Assembly (NCBI GenBank): GCA_023053545.1
Contig: JAKZAN010000004.1
Span: 3,844,001-3,908,000 of the forward strand
DNA length: 64,000 nucleotides
Direction of reading: 5' to 3'
DNA from: Lepidurus packardi
Lineage: Eukaryota > Arthropoda > Branchiopoda > Notostraca > Triopsidae
Below the pieces are notes generated by a model, which made no database searches, was not told the DNA's origin, and saw only the letters and a list, made by a program, of their open reading frames with translations. The translations under genes and the position numbers were made by a program. Shown in pieces: positions 22,401-36,037 of this stretch. Numbering within the stretch: the stretch's first letter is position 1; each line of letters starts with the position of its first letter.

Positions 22401-25400
22401 GTCCACCCTACGGGACGAGAATAAAACCCAAGAAATATTTAGAGGACTTTCATAAAAACTAACTGGTCTTAAAACAAACAGTTTTAGAAGCTGTGGTAAT
22501 GGAACATGTCCTACATCTGCTTTATTTGCTTACCATCCTACTGGACACGCCAAGGCGTCCATTAGCTTGTGCAGACGAATCGTTCCCGTATTCAAAGTAG
22601 GCCGGATAGGCTGGTCGCGCTGGCGCCTCGCCATTGACACCTTCGAAGTGGCTTTCGTGTTTTGCATAGACACGGCTCGGACTATTCGAATGATGCAATT
22701 GTTGATGTTGGGAATGTTGGCCACGGTCCAAATCCGTTTCGAACCAAGAAGGAACTTTGGTAGGTGAAGAAACATCAGTATACACAGCAGGTGTAGGAGC
22801 TAATCCTACAATAAACAATCGAATGGGTTTTGTTTGATCAGGCTAAAACATTTCAAATGAATTTTGTTCCAAAACGACGCTCTTTTGGTCTCAAACGCAA
22901 AATACTTTACCATACTCGCCCCTTTGGGACACAGCAAGACACTAGTCTACATGCATTCATGCAAATCAACCTACGTTGCGGTGATGACACGGTCGAAGCC
23001 AGTCTTTGCTTTTGCTGGTGAGCCAAGTGCGAGAGATCCGTGTAGGAGGCAATGCGGGAACGGAGCTCTTGACCTCTGGCTTGCAACTGACCTACGTGTC
23101 GTTGGACTTGAAGTAATTCATCGGCCAATCGATTTAGCTCGGAACGACCATAGTTATGCGAAGCAGACGAGGGAGCAATAGAAGTATCGTGGTGGTGGGC
23201 GATTGGAATGGGGGCGGAAGCCGGAAGAGACTGCATCTGATGTAGGAGACTATGGCTACGGTCGCGATACGTTGTGCTTGTCGAGAAAGGGTCTTGGGCC
23301 ATGACAGTTGTGGTTACTAACCGATGCTGGAATACCGTGCCCTAGTAGAAAAGATTCCATAATTGATAATTAAGTTAAGCCATAATCCCTCGTGATGAGA
23401 AAAACAAGCATGACGAAGTACACATTCTTTCCGTTCCTATCCTCGTAGGTCAACAACCATAATAGTATGCGTTAGTTCCATAGGACACTGGATATTTTGG
23501 GAGAAAGCGAGTTGAGTAATTTGCATAATTATCAGACTATCACACAGACACACAACGCCCTTTAACTCATCACGAAATACGCTAATTGTCTGCCTCTCTG
23601 ACAACACATAAAGCTACTCTGTGTGGCATTGCATTCCCCAAAAAAGTAATAAAATAAAACCATCACTTGATAATCTGGTACTTTGAATCGTGAAGATGCT
23701 ATCTATAGTTATCCACCAGGCGTAATGGAAAGTTTTAACATTTTGTACTGGGACTGGGAAATTCATTTGCATTCAAACAAAATTAAGCCGATGGTCAATA
23801 AGGATTATTAGGCTTGAACAGGGAAATTCTGAGGGTTTTGAGGATTTCAAGAAACAAAAGTAGGACAGTCTAGTTAATCTGGTTAAGAGTAGTAAAGGGA
23901 AAAAAGCTTCTTCAAAGACAGAAAGCCTGCACATATAGCTTAGTTTAACTTTGCCGTCGTAGCTTCATGCCTTGAATTAATGAATGTTATCTTTAAATCT
24001 TTACAATTGTTGACACTAGAAAAGTTATCGAAATGATTCCTACCTGTGAGAGGCCATCAGTTCTGCTCAGAGTGGAAGCAATCAGTCCAATTATGCACTA
24101 AAAAATGACACATCCATTCCACAAAAAATCAATACACGGATAACCAAAACAATGCAGTCCTTTTGGGACCGTCAAAACTCTACAACTTTACTTGACGGTT
24201 GTTCGCCTACTGTTTCGTGCCTCCTACTACGCCTCCTCCTCCCTGGCTTTCTATATTCCTTAGCCCACGCATGAAAGCTACATTGCCAGAGTTACAAAGT
24301 GCGCCTCTATCCGCCAACTGACAAACTAAAATAAATACAGCTCGGCAGTGTACCGCTTACGATTCTATGCTACATCGTAATTTTCCCACGCTGGTTCAAA
24401 CTTGTGCAAAGCTAATAAAAGGCTTACTTCGGGACTGACGAAATGAAAGAATAAATTAACCCTAATGCGTTCCCACGACAAAAGTTTCCCCCTGAATTTC
24501 AGGGTTCCCCACTTCCCAGCCATTAACGATATTCACCCTTGAAAGAAACAAAAAGTCCCGTTATGCCCTCGCCGAAAAAAGGGACGCCCGCAAGCGACGT
24601 TACAAGACTCTTGGACAAAAGGCTCCATTTCACAAGTTATGCTTGGCATAACATATAGGCAGTAACCGCAAGTTTTAACGTTTACAAGTCCTAATGCCAA
24701 TTTTACTTACGTGGCGTGGTCCCGGTTCTCGCACAGGCGCGCAGATGGAAGGGATGCTCGTCAACACTTGCAGTTTTCCGTAAGATGCTTCCCTTGTCCT
24801 TGTGGCCGTAATACCTTAGGGTACAACACACATCCGGAGTTAGACGCGTTATTGATTTCGGTCTTAATTGTGAGCTCAGGTGAGAATGAGTAAATAATGT
24901 ACTCACGCAAGTACGGTAGGGTTCCCCAAGATAGTTAGAATACACTTGTGCAAACCTGATCGTCGCGGATGGGAGGCAAGTAGTAAAGTGGCTTATACCG
25001 TGCAAGCACTCGAAAATCTAACTGGAACTTACAATGCGACAAGCCCTATGGCGCTTATCCTCTCTCACCCATGCCATTTAACTGCATGCCACGGCACAAC
25101 ATCCTATCCATTCGTGCCAACAATAGAAAATGCAACGTGCAAATCAAGGCCATTTGATCGATTCCCCATACAAAAACTGTCTATTTACATTTAAAAAGGC
25201 ATATAACGGAAGTATTCATGTTTGTCTCACCCTAACGTACGTCAAAATGTTAAAAAAATACAAAATACATGGTATATGCAAACAATTTAATATCGGGAGT
25301 GGACAAGTCTCGGCAAAATGTTCTAAAAAAATCCCGGGAATAAATTACAATTATTTCTCTGTTCTGTGCGATATTCGAGGAAAGGAAAAATAGAGTAGCT

Positions 25401-28400
25401 TCTGTTATTCAAATACTTGTCTGACTAGATCCAAGTCATGGCCGATCGAGTGTGAACCAACAAGTGTAAAAATATTTTTTTTTAAATAAAAAAATCAAGC
25501 ATGAATGAAAGCGCCTTCACTTTTATCTTCTCACATCGGGAGACGACGCCGCGTTTGGGCGTGTCCTGATGTTTGGCTTGTCAGAGGCTGGTTTGCTTCT
25601 TGTTCTGGTCGGCGGCCAGTCACCGTATTAATTAAAGGATGGGCGTGATCACTGGTTCTTGCAGTTGCTTTGCCGTTAGTAGGTGCAGAAAGCGAAGATC
25701 CTTCATTATGGAATGTCGCAAGCCCATGCTTGGAAAGTCTTCTACGCTCCTTTTCAGCAGCCGTGATGATAGGAGCCGTTGACATCAAATCCCATTGCCT
25801 TAACTTTTCCCTATCAATTTCGAAAGATCGTAATGAGCTCTCTCTATCTCGCATAGCCACGGTGATGACATCCGGAGGAGGCTTGTTCGGAGGTGGCGGG
25901 GGTGGTGGCTTCCATCGATTCTGCTGATTCGCTCGAGTGGGAGCCCCTGGTTCCACCAAGTTATGCATACTTTTCGCCAGTTGTATGGGAGGAGCTGATC
26001 TGCGTTTGTTGGGAACTTGACGAGGAGAACCAGTGTCCGTAAAGAGCGAATCGGATTCCTGTGAAGGCGTATTCCATGCAGGCGAGATGAAACCCGAACC
26101 AGAACGACGTGGGCTGGCTATGCTCTGACCGCCGAGACTCTCTTGATCGGCAGCGTGATGACGGATGCTTGCTCGCCGAAGGTTGTCTCGCCACATTCCG
26201 TCTTCATCCCATGGTAAGTGACTGACAGCAGCTTGGAGCTTGGATACACCCAATGGTGAACCGTGAAGAAAGCTGCTGTTGTGGCTCATGCATTCCAAAC
26301 TATTTCCGTCCAGCACACCTTCCAAAGATCGAGTCCGGCGTAACCCCGTGTTACACCCATTTTCAGGATGGCGTCGCTCAACAGCAGTGAATGGGTCCCG
26401 AACTGTTGACGCGACCAGAGATTTGCTATCTTCGGAAGCATGTTTTGGCTGGTGCTTCCTTTGTAGCGTTCCCATAAATCGAGACTCTTCTCGCCTCTTC
26501 ATCCTTTCAGTGGTAGTGTTGGGCGAAATACCTTGCACGCTGTCGCTGTCGCTCTTTAGGGATAGATCGGAGTAGTAATAAGGAGCAGTTCCACCTTCGC
26601 TTGGGTTACTGTTGTGACGCCAGGGACCAACTTCATTCGTGGTGGAAGAACTAGGTCTCGAGCTGTGTGAGCCTAATATCTGCCCCTCACCCGCAATAGT
26701 TACATTTTCGTACACAGGTTGTAAGGCAGCGTTGTTCAAGATGTCCTCCAAACTGCGGACTATCGTCAATGGCTTCTTCCTTAAAGCGTGATCGGCCTCC
26801 CCGAACGGATCCCTATCCATAGACTGATTCCTACTATGACATCGAGAAGAAGGTGTAGACGTAGTGGGTTGAGTATTGCTTTTGGAAAGAGCCTCAGTTA
26901 ATTCTTCATCGTCGCAAGGGGGGCTGACGTTGGGAATCGACGGAGGAGAGACTAAATCACTGCTATCGGAAGAATCTTCTTCAGGATCTTGGTCCCCAGC
27001 TAAAATCGTTTCCAGCTTCCGGCCATTCCCTCCTGTTCCGCCAGCTCCATCTTTGTTTCCCAATCCCAAGTAGTAGGAAGCCGGCCGAAAAGTATCGGAT
27101 AAACTGAAACGCGGATGCTTGGGTTGGGTTAATAAACTCAGCTCTTGCTCCGAGATAGACGTCGTCTCGTCTTTTAAAGCCATTTCGGAATGTGAACTGG
27201 TTCGCGAACCGGTTTGACTGTAACTCCGTATGCGCAGTTGAATGTCATCTTTCATACTGGCTTGGTATTCGTCGCGTTGCTGAAGAATCAAACCCACTTC
27301 TTTTTCATAGAGCGCTTTAAGCGCTTGAGCATTGGCAGGTTCCAGCAGCGGGGGCACTTCCATGTAAACAGGCTCGTTCAGACGTGACGGAGGACGATAT
27401 ATGAGCTCATAGTGCGAAGGCTCTTCTTGCTGGGAGATAGCTGATGAGGAATTGTGCTGGATTTCGCTGTAGCGCGGGCTTTCGGGCGCGGCAACAAGTT
27501 CGCTCGTAACTTGGTACGAGTCTTCTAGAGTTGCGAAAAGCGAATAGCCTGTTGTTGCATTATTTGAAACAGAACGCGGCCCATTCGTATTAGGACCACC
27601 TTCGGTCATCTCTACATAAGTGTTTTCTTCGAACTTGTTTCCCGTCGACGACGGAAAAGGTACTAAAATGTTTCGCTTGGGCGACGTGGAGCTCAAGAGC
27701 GAGAACTTGGACGAGTTCATGGGTAAATAAAAGTCCTCCATAGCGGTATCGTTGCTTACGGCAACGGGCGCCATACTACTACTAATTTCATTGTTGAGCA
27801 ACGTGTTCCCAGGCGGCGGGCTGTTTGAATCTGAAATCATTTCGTTGGCAAAGCCGATCAAAGATTCAGGTAAGGATTCTGCTAAGCTAGCGGTATCTTC
27901 ATCGGTTGCAATGGCCCGAAGGTCGGGCAAAGTTGCCGTATTCACTTCACTCAAATTCTTGGAGACTCGAACATTGCCGCCGTTAATTACAGTGTCTTTG
28001 TCCTTGTAAGACGTCGAAAAGGAATCTTGGAAGATCCAATCTCGAGGAGGAGTTTTGCTAGGAGGCGTTTTTGTAGTTTCACCATAAGAAGCCGAGCCAG
28101 CCTGCACAAATTCGTAAGAATACTCCTGAACTACTTCGGATTCTTCAATCTTGATTGACTCTCGACGAGCTTTGGGCAAGACTTGAACGGGAGACGCGGT
28201 TTCCTGGCTCGACTTATTGATGGTGCTTGGACTTGGTGAACTTACTATCTTGTTCCTGTTTGAGTCTCGCTGGTGATCATGTTGGGTCCAGCCGTTGGAA
28301 TACAGTCCAGCTGTAGTACTCGTCTTCCACTCGGGGGAATTAATTTCCATGGATACTGGTCGAGAACGCGACAATTTGTGTGTATTCTTTTGGGATCCAA

Positions 28401-31400
28401 CACTCTGATTGGATGCCCGAGTTTCCGATCTCGGTTGTTCTAAACGGTGTCAAAATGTTTAATTTTAGTCCACGTCATTCTCACTTTACATAATTATCCA
28501 CCACCTTAATATCTTATTTTTGTTTCCTTGGATCCCATCCGTAGTTTAGTACGTTTTGCCGTTCGGAAAATGTTATATATTCCTGAAAGAACATTCTTGT
28601 TCCCAATAAAGTCCATAATCTTTTGTTGTAGTTTTAAAGAGTATTAGTATCCAAAGCTACGTGAAAAAAAAAAGATACCGGATGATTGTAATGATTTTCA
28701 AGGACAAAGGGGGTAAAAGAACATAACAAGAAAGGGTTAATTGCAATCAAAGCCATGTACTGCATTTAAGGGTTACAGGATAAGCTCAGGCGCCCCCACG
28801 AACACACGTACATACAGCTGTAAAAGTTACTCAAGCTTTTAAACACCATTCTATGGGAAAAAAGGGGGAGAACATTTCCGGTAATGTTTTAAGGCGGGCG
28901 GAAAACAACGTAACGTCGAGGGTTAATAAAGGGCATGTTAAATAAAAGTCCAAAAAGGAAGACTATCACACTTGAGTAAGAAGCAAGTCACGAGATTTAC
29001 CTTCCACGTCACGTGTACAAGCGCGACGATCGCTATCGTTACTGCTGTACACCCAGGTACGCTGGTTGGCTCCATAATGCGCTTCTTCAGGTTCGAAACT
29101 TTGCACTAGCTGTTCAAACGTACCTATAATTAACAAGGAAAACCTTTCAGACTCCTTAATCGTGTGAATTTTGCTTCCAAGCACTGAAAAAAAAGAGAGG
29201 AAAGAAGACAGACTTGATTCTTCATTCTTCCAAACTTACCCACACGTCGAGCAGAAGAAGGCCAAGGAGCAGGTGGATCGGGATATTTAGGAGGCGCGGC
29301 CAATTGTTGTGGCTGTTGCTGTTGTTGTACACGATGGTGGGGGTTGTTACTGCCTAGTGTGGCATATCGTGACTGGGATGGGTTTGTCATCCCAACGTCT
29401 TGAGGATTCCGTGCTTTCCTGGTCAAAGGCGACTGCAACATCCGCTGTTTCCATTCCAGTAAGCGTTTCATGGACTCTTCGCGCTAAAGGACAAAATAGC
29501 ATAACGTATTCAATTGAGATTTAATTTCGTAATTCCATTCCAAAAGCGTCTGACATTTTCCAAGTAACTATAGCCTTGTTAAAAGTAATGCTTTTTTTAT
29601 ATTAACCCTTTATCGCTCGCTTTCGGCTAAATGAAATTCTAAATACGATTTGTCATGTCAAATCTTTTTTTCCGATAAACTGAAATATCCTCTTCCACGC
29701 ACGAGAACACGCCAAGCATAGTATGCTATGGAAACCTAATCCCATTAGTCAAAGTGACAGCGGCCATAAACGATTCCATAGGTTAAAAAAAGACAGGTTA
29801 AATTGATCATACCTGCTCTACTTTGCGTGATTCCATTTCATCATCAGGCTCCTGTTCCTCACTGAAACGTTGCGGCAAACGAGCACTAGCCGACCGATGA
29901 AAATTGCGATTCTTGTCCAGGAGATGACTTGCTTCGGAGTGATCCAAGAGATTCTCTTGTGAAGTGGACCACCCCGATTCCAGTCGACGATGCGGTCGCG
30001 GAGGATCCGTGACGTATTGCCACCATGCACTTTCCTTAACGTCCCTTGAAATGAGTTCCTCACGACTCAACCCAACCGCGTATTCATTACTAGTTCCGTC
30101 TCCATTATAGTTGGGCCTAGACCTAGACTTGTGCCCAGGCGTTGTTCGCTCTGGCACCTGATGACGAGGCGTTGGCTGAACCGTTCCTGGTCCTCCTGCC
30201 GCTAAGCGCTCTGTCATGTGTCTCATCTGCAAAGCATAGGCTTCTTCGGACCAAGGATCTGGGTGATCCCGGAACGACGGTGGAGGCATTTTCTTAACAC
30301 TACTCGTCCCATTTCTCGGGTCCAAAATATCCGCACTTTGAGGCCGAAGCGGATTTCGCATGGGCGGAGCACGTGTTTGATTACGTAATCGTTCATCGTC
30401 TAAAGAAGCGGTGGTACTTCCAGTGCCTCCACCATACATCTGACTGCTACCTTTACTACGGTAAGGCTCAGCAGCGTAATCCATGGCACCACTCCGCTCA
30501 TGTTTCCTAATAGTACTGCGTCCACAAGAAGACGACGTGACACTACAGCTGCTACCCTGGTCAACCGCCTCGTAGTCTGCTTTCGAACGTCCGTAGGCAT
30601 CTGGTGTTCGGCGCTCGACCGTCACGGCGCTTACACCGGTGCTATGACTGCTTCCTCTCGTGTCTGTCATTAATGTGACATCAGGTGGAGGGGGAGGCTG
30701 TTGCAAGTCTAATGGATTGGCAATGCGATGCACTTGCTCGCGGAACTGCTGAGCTTGAATGGGGTAGTTCAGTTTGGTGACTACGGCTGATTCGCCACGT
30801 TCGGGTGACCGCTCGGGTGAAGTCGAGTAATCACGACTCGTGTTGAGTCGTTTCGGTTTCGGAGGAGCGTTCGCATAAAGTGGCTGAGACGGCCGGACGT
30901 TGCCAGCGGCAGATTTGCACCTGCTATCCAAGTTTTCACTTTGGCGCGAATCGAAACTAGCGTCGAACCTGGAATCTTCCGACGCAGTATCGTAGTGCCG
31001 GCCGTTCGTTATCGGCATACCGCTCGTGCGGCGGTAAGACACAGTATGGAAGTTATGCTCGCTACCGGGATTGCTCCGATTCGTCAGTGAGCCTACGGAT
31101 GCTGTCCCTGTGCCTGAAGCGGGGCGCGAATAACGGTACGTTTCTAGCCTGTATATAAATCAAACAAAGAATAAGATAAATAGATTTAAAATAAAATTAA
31201 TCCAATTCATGAACATTTTAAAATTGGGAGGGAATTAAGGATCTGCCAGGAGCGAAGAGATCGCTTGGGTGCCCATTTCTAAGAAGATGGAAGGGGGAGT
31301 TTGATAAACCTTTGAGGAAAAGGGTTTTAAAGGAAGACGGATTTGGAAGGAATGCCAGAAACGTTATCATGGGACTGTGTGGGCGTGGAGAAATGTGTCA

Positions 31401-32466
31401 GTGTCAAAGCTATGTTTAGCAGGCTCACATACTTGGCGCCCTGCTGAAGGATGGTAGCCAAGGAGATGCAATTCATCCACTTGATCATGGCTTCTTTGGT
31501 ATCAGCTGCGAAGTAATATGTCCGCATGTTTTGATGCTCGGCCTTAAAGCAAAATTTGCGATGGACTCTGTCGTCATTCCCACATGGACTGACTTTGTAT
31601 GAAGGTAGCAAAATTGACCCCAGCACTTTTTCCTCTTCCGGACCTATTGATGAAAACATAGATAAAACGATACAATCGAACGTTATATGTATTCTATAAC
31701 GTAGCTTCTATTTCCACTTTCCCAGGGCAAATTCTATGACCGTTGTCTCAGTTTTAAATACTTTTTTTTTTAGTTTATTAGATACCAAATTCCGCTTACT
31801 AACTTATGCAAAGAAGATATTTGAATCACTTACCTTCATAATAGAAGAGGCAAAATTCGGACAAAACAAACCATCGCTTCTTCCATAACATAAGCCCATC
31901 GCTGCCCTGTTTATAAAGCCAGCCTTGGTAAGTGACAAGAGCTTGAGGGGATCGTTTGATCTGAGGATTCCGAACAATGCCATTCTTCCGACGAGGATTA
32001 GAGCCCGGACCCTGAAAGCATCTCGCAATGGAAAGTCTCAGATTATGTGCCACAATTTCTAGATCCATACTTTAAAAATCAACTTGTAAATAAACCGTAA
32101 TTTACTCCAATAAAATTTGGGAATTACTAGCGTATTTTATCCCGGAAAATCAAAGTTTAACATATAGAAACGTGATGGTTAGTCGATGTTATGCAAGGAA
32201 TGCATGTCCATAAAGTTCGTTTACGATTTTTCGTACCGGTTTCCAACTTCAACATGTTAGTTACAAAGAAGGGATTTTTCCCTCTTGTCGCTATAACTTT
32301 GAAAACGTGAGACGGTTTAAATTCCGGAGATTTACCATGTTTTAAACTCTACTTCCAAATGTAAGGTTTTTCAATGAGTGCAAGAAACTATCACCCCATT
32401 GCTCTCCTCCCCAAAAGACAAAGAACAAGAAAGCGTTACCTTTTTCACTCCACCAACTGTCGCCAT
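19425..32466 (-). CDS. PLEKHA5/6/7-family PH-domain protein (kramer-like), very large
   Basis: Exons traced in phase: 32440-32466 (MATVGGVKK), 31834-32011, 31433-31643, 29813-31148, 29240-29483, 29001-29123, 25535-28439, 24711-24798, 24044-24097, 22975-23326, 22534-22805, 22305-22407, 21500-22029, 20857-21120, 20543-20701, 20230-20344 and 20035-20160, then a last exon near 19425-19595. Total about 2,400 residues. The PH domain (GWLYKQGSDGLMLWKKRWFV, LGSILLPSYKV, NMRTYYFAADTKEAM) matches the PLEKHA5/6/7 group that binds phosphoinositides and organises junctions, microtubules and polarity. I see no WW domains. The EWKQRMLQSP segment, the coiled coil in 22975-23326 and the C-terminal INIPERYIPE plus SAEERLKRLKKAEH blocks also fit the family. 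The long middle exons are Ser/Pro rich, with a PPPPPPP tract near 25900. The last exon is uncertain: two open frames join only if a T5 run (plus-strand A5 near 19538) is one base short, and the donor before it is ambiguous. Confidence 0.9.
24044..24097 (-). other. 54-nt in-phase exon, candidate cassette exon of the PLEKHA gene
   Basis: It is bounded by a strong acceptor (ttttttag) and donor (gtaggaa), is exactly 18 codons, and both neighbouring exons end and start in phase 0. It can therefore be included or skipped without changing frame. It encodes a segment ending TLSRTDGLSQ. Surrounding introns are long for this gene (over 600 bp each side). Confidence 0.5.
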
Positions 32467-34675
32467 GGCATGTTAGTAAGTAGAACCTGGGAAGACACCA
32501 CAAAAAATATTAATTAGCATATCCCTTTCCCTCTGATTACACACTTCGAAGGGAGTAACCTCTCATATTTCGTGGCAAACTGACTGTTACATGTATATAT
32601 AATATGCAGATATAACATGCAAATATAACGTATGTATATGAAAAATATTTTTTTTATATAAAACAGGTAGGTAGGGACGCTTCCATAACTCGTTAAAGGA
32701 TCGATAGACCGACCCTTGTCGCTTAGTCGTAGACGGACGACTTTGAACCCAATAACGCTAACTACAGTGCCAATATCTTGGTGAGGAAGATCGTACACAT
32801 GACCGAAGCAGACAATAGGATAATAGTGTGAGGAGAAAGAAAGTACAGCGGGACTCCCAACTCTCTGACACTCTTTGACTCCGGATGTTGCTCACGCTGC
32901 CACAGGCCATGTTATACTCTTCCTCTTCAAGAAAAGCTAGGCGCTGCTCAGCTAGGCTGGCTTTGATTCTTCAATGCATTCTGCCCTACAAGCCCCTCTA
33001 AGGAAACATTTTTCTTGGCTTGGCGTGTATACAGCCCAGCAGGCAGGTCCTTTTTCTTCTTTATAGGGGCTTGAGAATGCCCTAAAGGAGCATCGCCGGC
33101 GCTCCCAGGTATAGAGTTATCAGAAAAGTACACTCAAGTTACCCATACAGAAACACATCCCCGCTTTTTGTCCTTTCCTCCTAACAACGCTTTACACCAA
33201 ACGACTATTTCAAACAAAGGATAGGGGACATTCTTCCTGGAGCAAAAAAAAAAAAAAAAATACAAGGGAAATTAACTTCGAAAATACCTTTTGCGTTTTT
33301 TACACTCGATATTATGGTTAATGATAATGAGAGTCGCGCTGGGTGGTCACGCTGTACCAGACACACATTTTACCGCAATTACAGACGTTTTCGTTAAACG
33401 AGTTTTTTTTTCAACTTTTTCTGGCACCTAAGCACCAAAGGTAAAAGAAACACGCTAGCACTTGAATAACATAAAATGCACTCGTATAATAAGGCAAATA
33501 AATTCGCCCAGGAGTAGGTCCTTGACTTTGCTCGGGATAACTTGAAACCTGCTCACAGAGAAACTTGTGCTGTAACTAGTGGTTGAACACAGCCTGGCAA
33601 CAAGATTAATTAATCCGCAAAAGGGGTAATCAATTAAGGCAAGTTGTGAACAACAACTTGCTCCCCGGGCTCTCCAACTGTCACTGTTGGCTCTCCCAGT
33701 TTCGCCGAGACTTTTCCGCGTTCTGTGGGCAACTGGATATAGAACGATCGGAGACGAGAGAATCCGCTGTGCTCGCCATCAAAGAGCGTAAATCGTTCCG
33801 GCAACTTTAACTTCTTTTGCACGTCAAACTTGAATGTACACAATAGGAAAAACGTTCAGTGCCTCAGCGTCCTCCGCTTCCACTCCTATGCATTCTTTTC
33901 TCATCCGCTCTGCCACTAGACGGCCTTCAAGGTGCTAGATTCTCATAAGTAAAACCACCCAGTGTACCCCTAGGCAACGTAAATGCCCGAGAAAGATGAG
34001 AGAACCGCAGGACCGGAGCGTGTAGAGAACATGACGGAGAAGAACTTATTCATGTAAAGTTGATTCTCGACTGCTTCGCATTTCCGTGCTCTTCATGCAT
34101 TTTAAAACTCGGACCGAGGTTTGGAGAACGGTCCTTCTCGTATTCTCGCAGCACAAACGAGCAGAAGCTTGATATGCTGATGCTGGGGTAGCAATCCATA
34201 GCCCGGGCAAGGCCAAGGTCGATCATTTCTAAGTTATTCGTTTTTGTTTTTTTTTGCCGGAGTATGGGGACGGTCGGAGGCTAAAGTGGGAAGACCATTG
34301 GCGCCTGCAGGATAGGCAATAGATTGTTTCCATGTCGGACAATTGCTTTTGTCTGAGAGCAAAGTGCATAGAAATTGCACGGTTACTTGACAGCAGTACA
34401 TTAAACGTGGCACATTGCACGCATTTGCCTGACAAACCATGCGCAAACGTTCAGCGCTTGTTGCATTGATTTTCAAGTTGCAAAATCTGTAAGGTGAATC
34501 CATCCGTCAAGTGGCATTTACCACATCCTAAGCCGGGTACAAGGGTTTTCCTTATCAGGGAAAAAATACAAGCTACCTATATCAACAACTTTTTGTGGGC
34601 CGGCCCAGACATGACTCACGTTTGTGTGTCGTGAGTTCAATAGAATGGGTTAACGTAAAATTAAAAGTCTAAAAA
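32467..34675. other. PLEKHA upstream and nischarin upstream region
   Basis: About 2.2 kb containing the promoters and 5' UTRs of the divergently oriented PLEKHA (-) and nischarin (+) genes. It includes one candidate orphan exon at 33634-33830 and a Cys-rich open stretch on the minus strand at about 34380-34485 bounded by acceptor-like (ccttacag) and donor-like (gtaacc) sites. An A-homopolymer lies at 33245-33260. None of these is assigned to a family. Confidence 0.4.
33634..33830 (-). CDS. candidate terminal exon of an unidentified gene
   Basis: After an acceptor-like attcaag there are about 65 codons to a stop at 33634, with protein-like composition: FDVQKKLKLPERFTLFDGEH and later KLGEPTVTVGEPGEQVVVH, alternating hydrophobic residues as in a beta-rich domain. 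I recognise no family and could not find a matching upstream exon, so it may be an isolated or chance ORF. Confidence 0.25.
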
Positions 34676-36037
34676 ATGGCACTGTACCATAGTAACGGTC
34701 GCTGGTCTTTGACTGTTGATGTGCTGTTTAGTGAGAAAGAAGAGCGACATATTGTCTATGTCCTGAAAATCAGTCTAGGCGACGTTTGGTGGATTGTCAA
34801 ACACCGTTATCGCGAATTCGCCGAACTACACGATATCCTGGTGTCCAACCATGGACTAAGAAAAGATCTGATGCCGGCAAAAAAAATACTCGGCAATACA
34901 GAGCCTAATTTTGTGGAAACACGACGCCAGGCTTTGGATACTTATATCAAAAACGTTATCCGTTTTCTGGGCCAGGCATTACCCATTGAAGTGGCAACGT
35001 TTTTGCATTTTCAAGATTACGAAATTTATTCGATTTTACAGAACCTGGCCAGACAAATTAGTAATGAAGGGGAAAATCGATTGGACCCGGAAAAACCTTC
35101 GTTGTTCATGGCGTTGCACTTGTATTCCATCAGTATCAGACTACAATTACCGCGATCGGTAGTGGAGCAAGCTGATATTCAACAAGATTTCTGTCATGTG
35201 GTAGACTTTGCAGCGAATCTGAAAACCTTGGAGATCCAAGGCTCCAGCGAATTTTGGAAGGAGAGCAATATTGTACCTAATCAACTTGTCTACGATCTCA
35301 ACGCCTTCAAGTCCGTGAAAGAGCTGACTATTAAGAATGCCAACTTGGCGAATATCGTGGGAGTACGAATGCAGCGTAAAACGGTAGAAACCCTCTCTGC
35401 ATATTGTTGCGGAGCCAAGCGCGTTGGGGATATCGTTTTGTGCGACGCCTGGTACAAGGAACCTGGGAATTTGGCATTAGCAACTTGGAAGAAAGTCCAC
35501 ACGGCAGATTTTTCCGAGAACTGCATCGAGACAGTAGATGATTCCATTGCCACATTTTTACCCAAGCTCAAGGTGTTGAATCTGAGCCACAATTGGCTTA
35601 CAGACATCACAAACTTGTCGAGCTTGTCGTCCCTGGTTGAGCTCAATCTGTCTAATAACAGATTTGCCCAGCTCGAAAGTTGGCATACAAAGCTGGGCAA
35701 CATCGTCTCCCTCAACTTGGCGCAAAACAATCTCAGGACGCTGAAAGGCTTGGACAAACTGTATTGTCTAGTCCAACTCGATGTGCGGTATAACCAATTG
35801 GCCAACTTGGAAGCCTTAGCGCCAATTGCTCAGTTACCTTGTCTAGAGCAATTCACTGTTCTTGGAAATCCTGTCACAAGCGTGGTAGACTATAGGATCA
35901 AAACCCTATCGTTGTTCAAGTTACGGGCTGCGGAAATTTGCCTGGACAATGAAAAAACTCAGCAGCAAGAGTTGGATAAAATTGCTGTCTTGCATGCTTT
36001 ACAGACCTCTGTTGCCAAAATCAGCTTAAGGTCATAA
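34676..36037 (+). CDS. NISCH: nischarin, short invertebrate form (PX + LRR)
   Basis: Intronless 453-residue protein, complete from aaaaATGGC to TAA. The PX domain occupies about residues 8-118 (WSLTVDVLFSEKEERHIVYV, WWIVKHRYREFAELHDIL, then a membrane-proximal FLHFQDYEI), expected to bind endosomal PI3P. Leucine-rich repeats follow at about 285-405 (LPKLKVLNLSHNWLTDI, LVELNLSNNRFAQL, IVSLNLAQNNLRTL), ending in a cap with VVDYRIKTL. The long C-terminal region of human nischarin (over 1,500 residues) is absent, as in other invertebrate orthologues as I know them. Family role: recruitment to endosomes, with integrin, Rac, PAK and Rab partners in mammals. A canonical AATAAA lies at 36213-36218. 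Lack of introns is unusual in this window. Confidence 0.93.
   Translation: MALYHSNGRWSLTVDVLFSEKEERHIVYVLKISLGDVWWIVKHRYREFAELHDILVSNHGLRKDLMPAKKILGNTEPNFVETRRQALDTYIKNVIRFLGQALPIEVATFLHFQDYEIYSILQNLARQISNEGENRLDPEKPSLFMALHLYSISIRLQLPRSVVEQADIQQDFCHVVDFAANLKTLEIQGSSEFWKESNIVPNQLVYDLNAFKSVKELTIKNANLANIVGVRMQRKTVETLSAYCCGAKRVGDIVLCDAWYKEPGNLALATWKKVHTADFSENCIETVDDSIATFLPKLKVLNLSHNWLTDITNLSSLSSLVELNLSNNRFAQLESWHTKLGNIVSLNLAQNNLRTLKGLDKLYCLVQLDVRYNQLANLEALAPIAQLPCLEQFTVLGNPVTSVVDYRIKTLSLFKLRAAEICLDNEKTQQQELDKIAVLHALQTSVAKISLRS

Noticed and set aside
25670-28009. Plus-strand ORFs of 65-98 codons antisense to the large PLEKHA exon
   Set aside because: They are shadows of a long constrained minus-strand reading frame with a recognised family and have no domains or start context.
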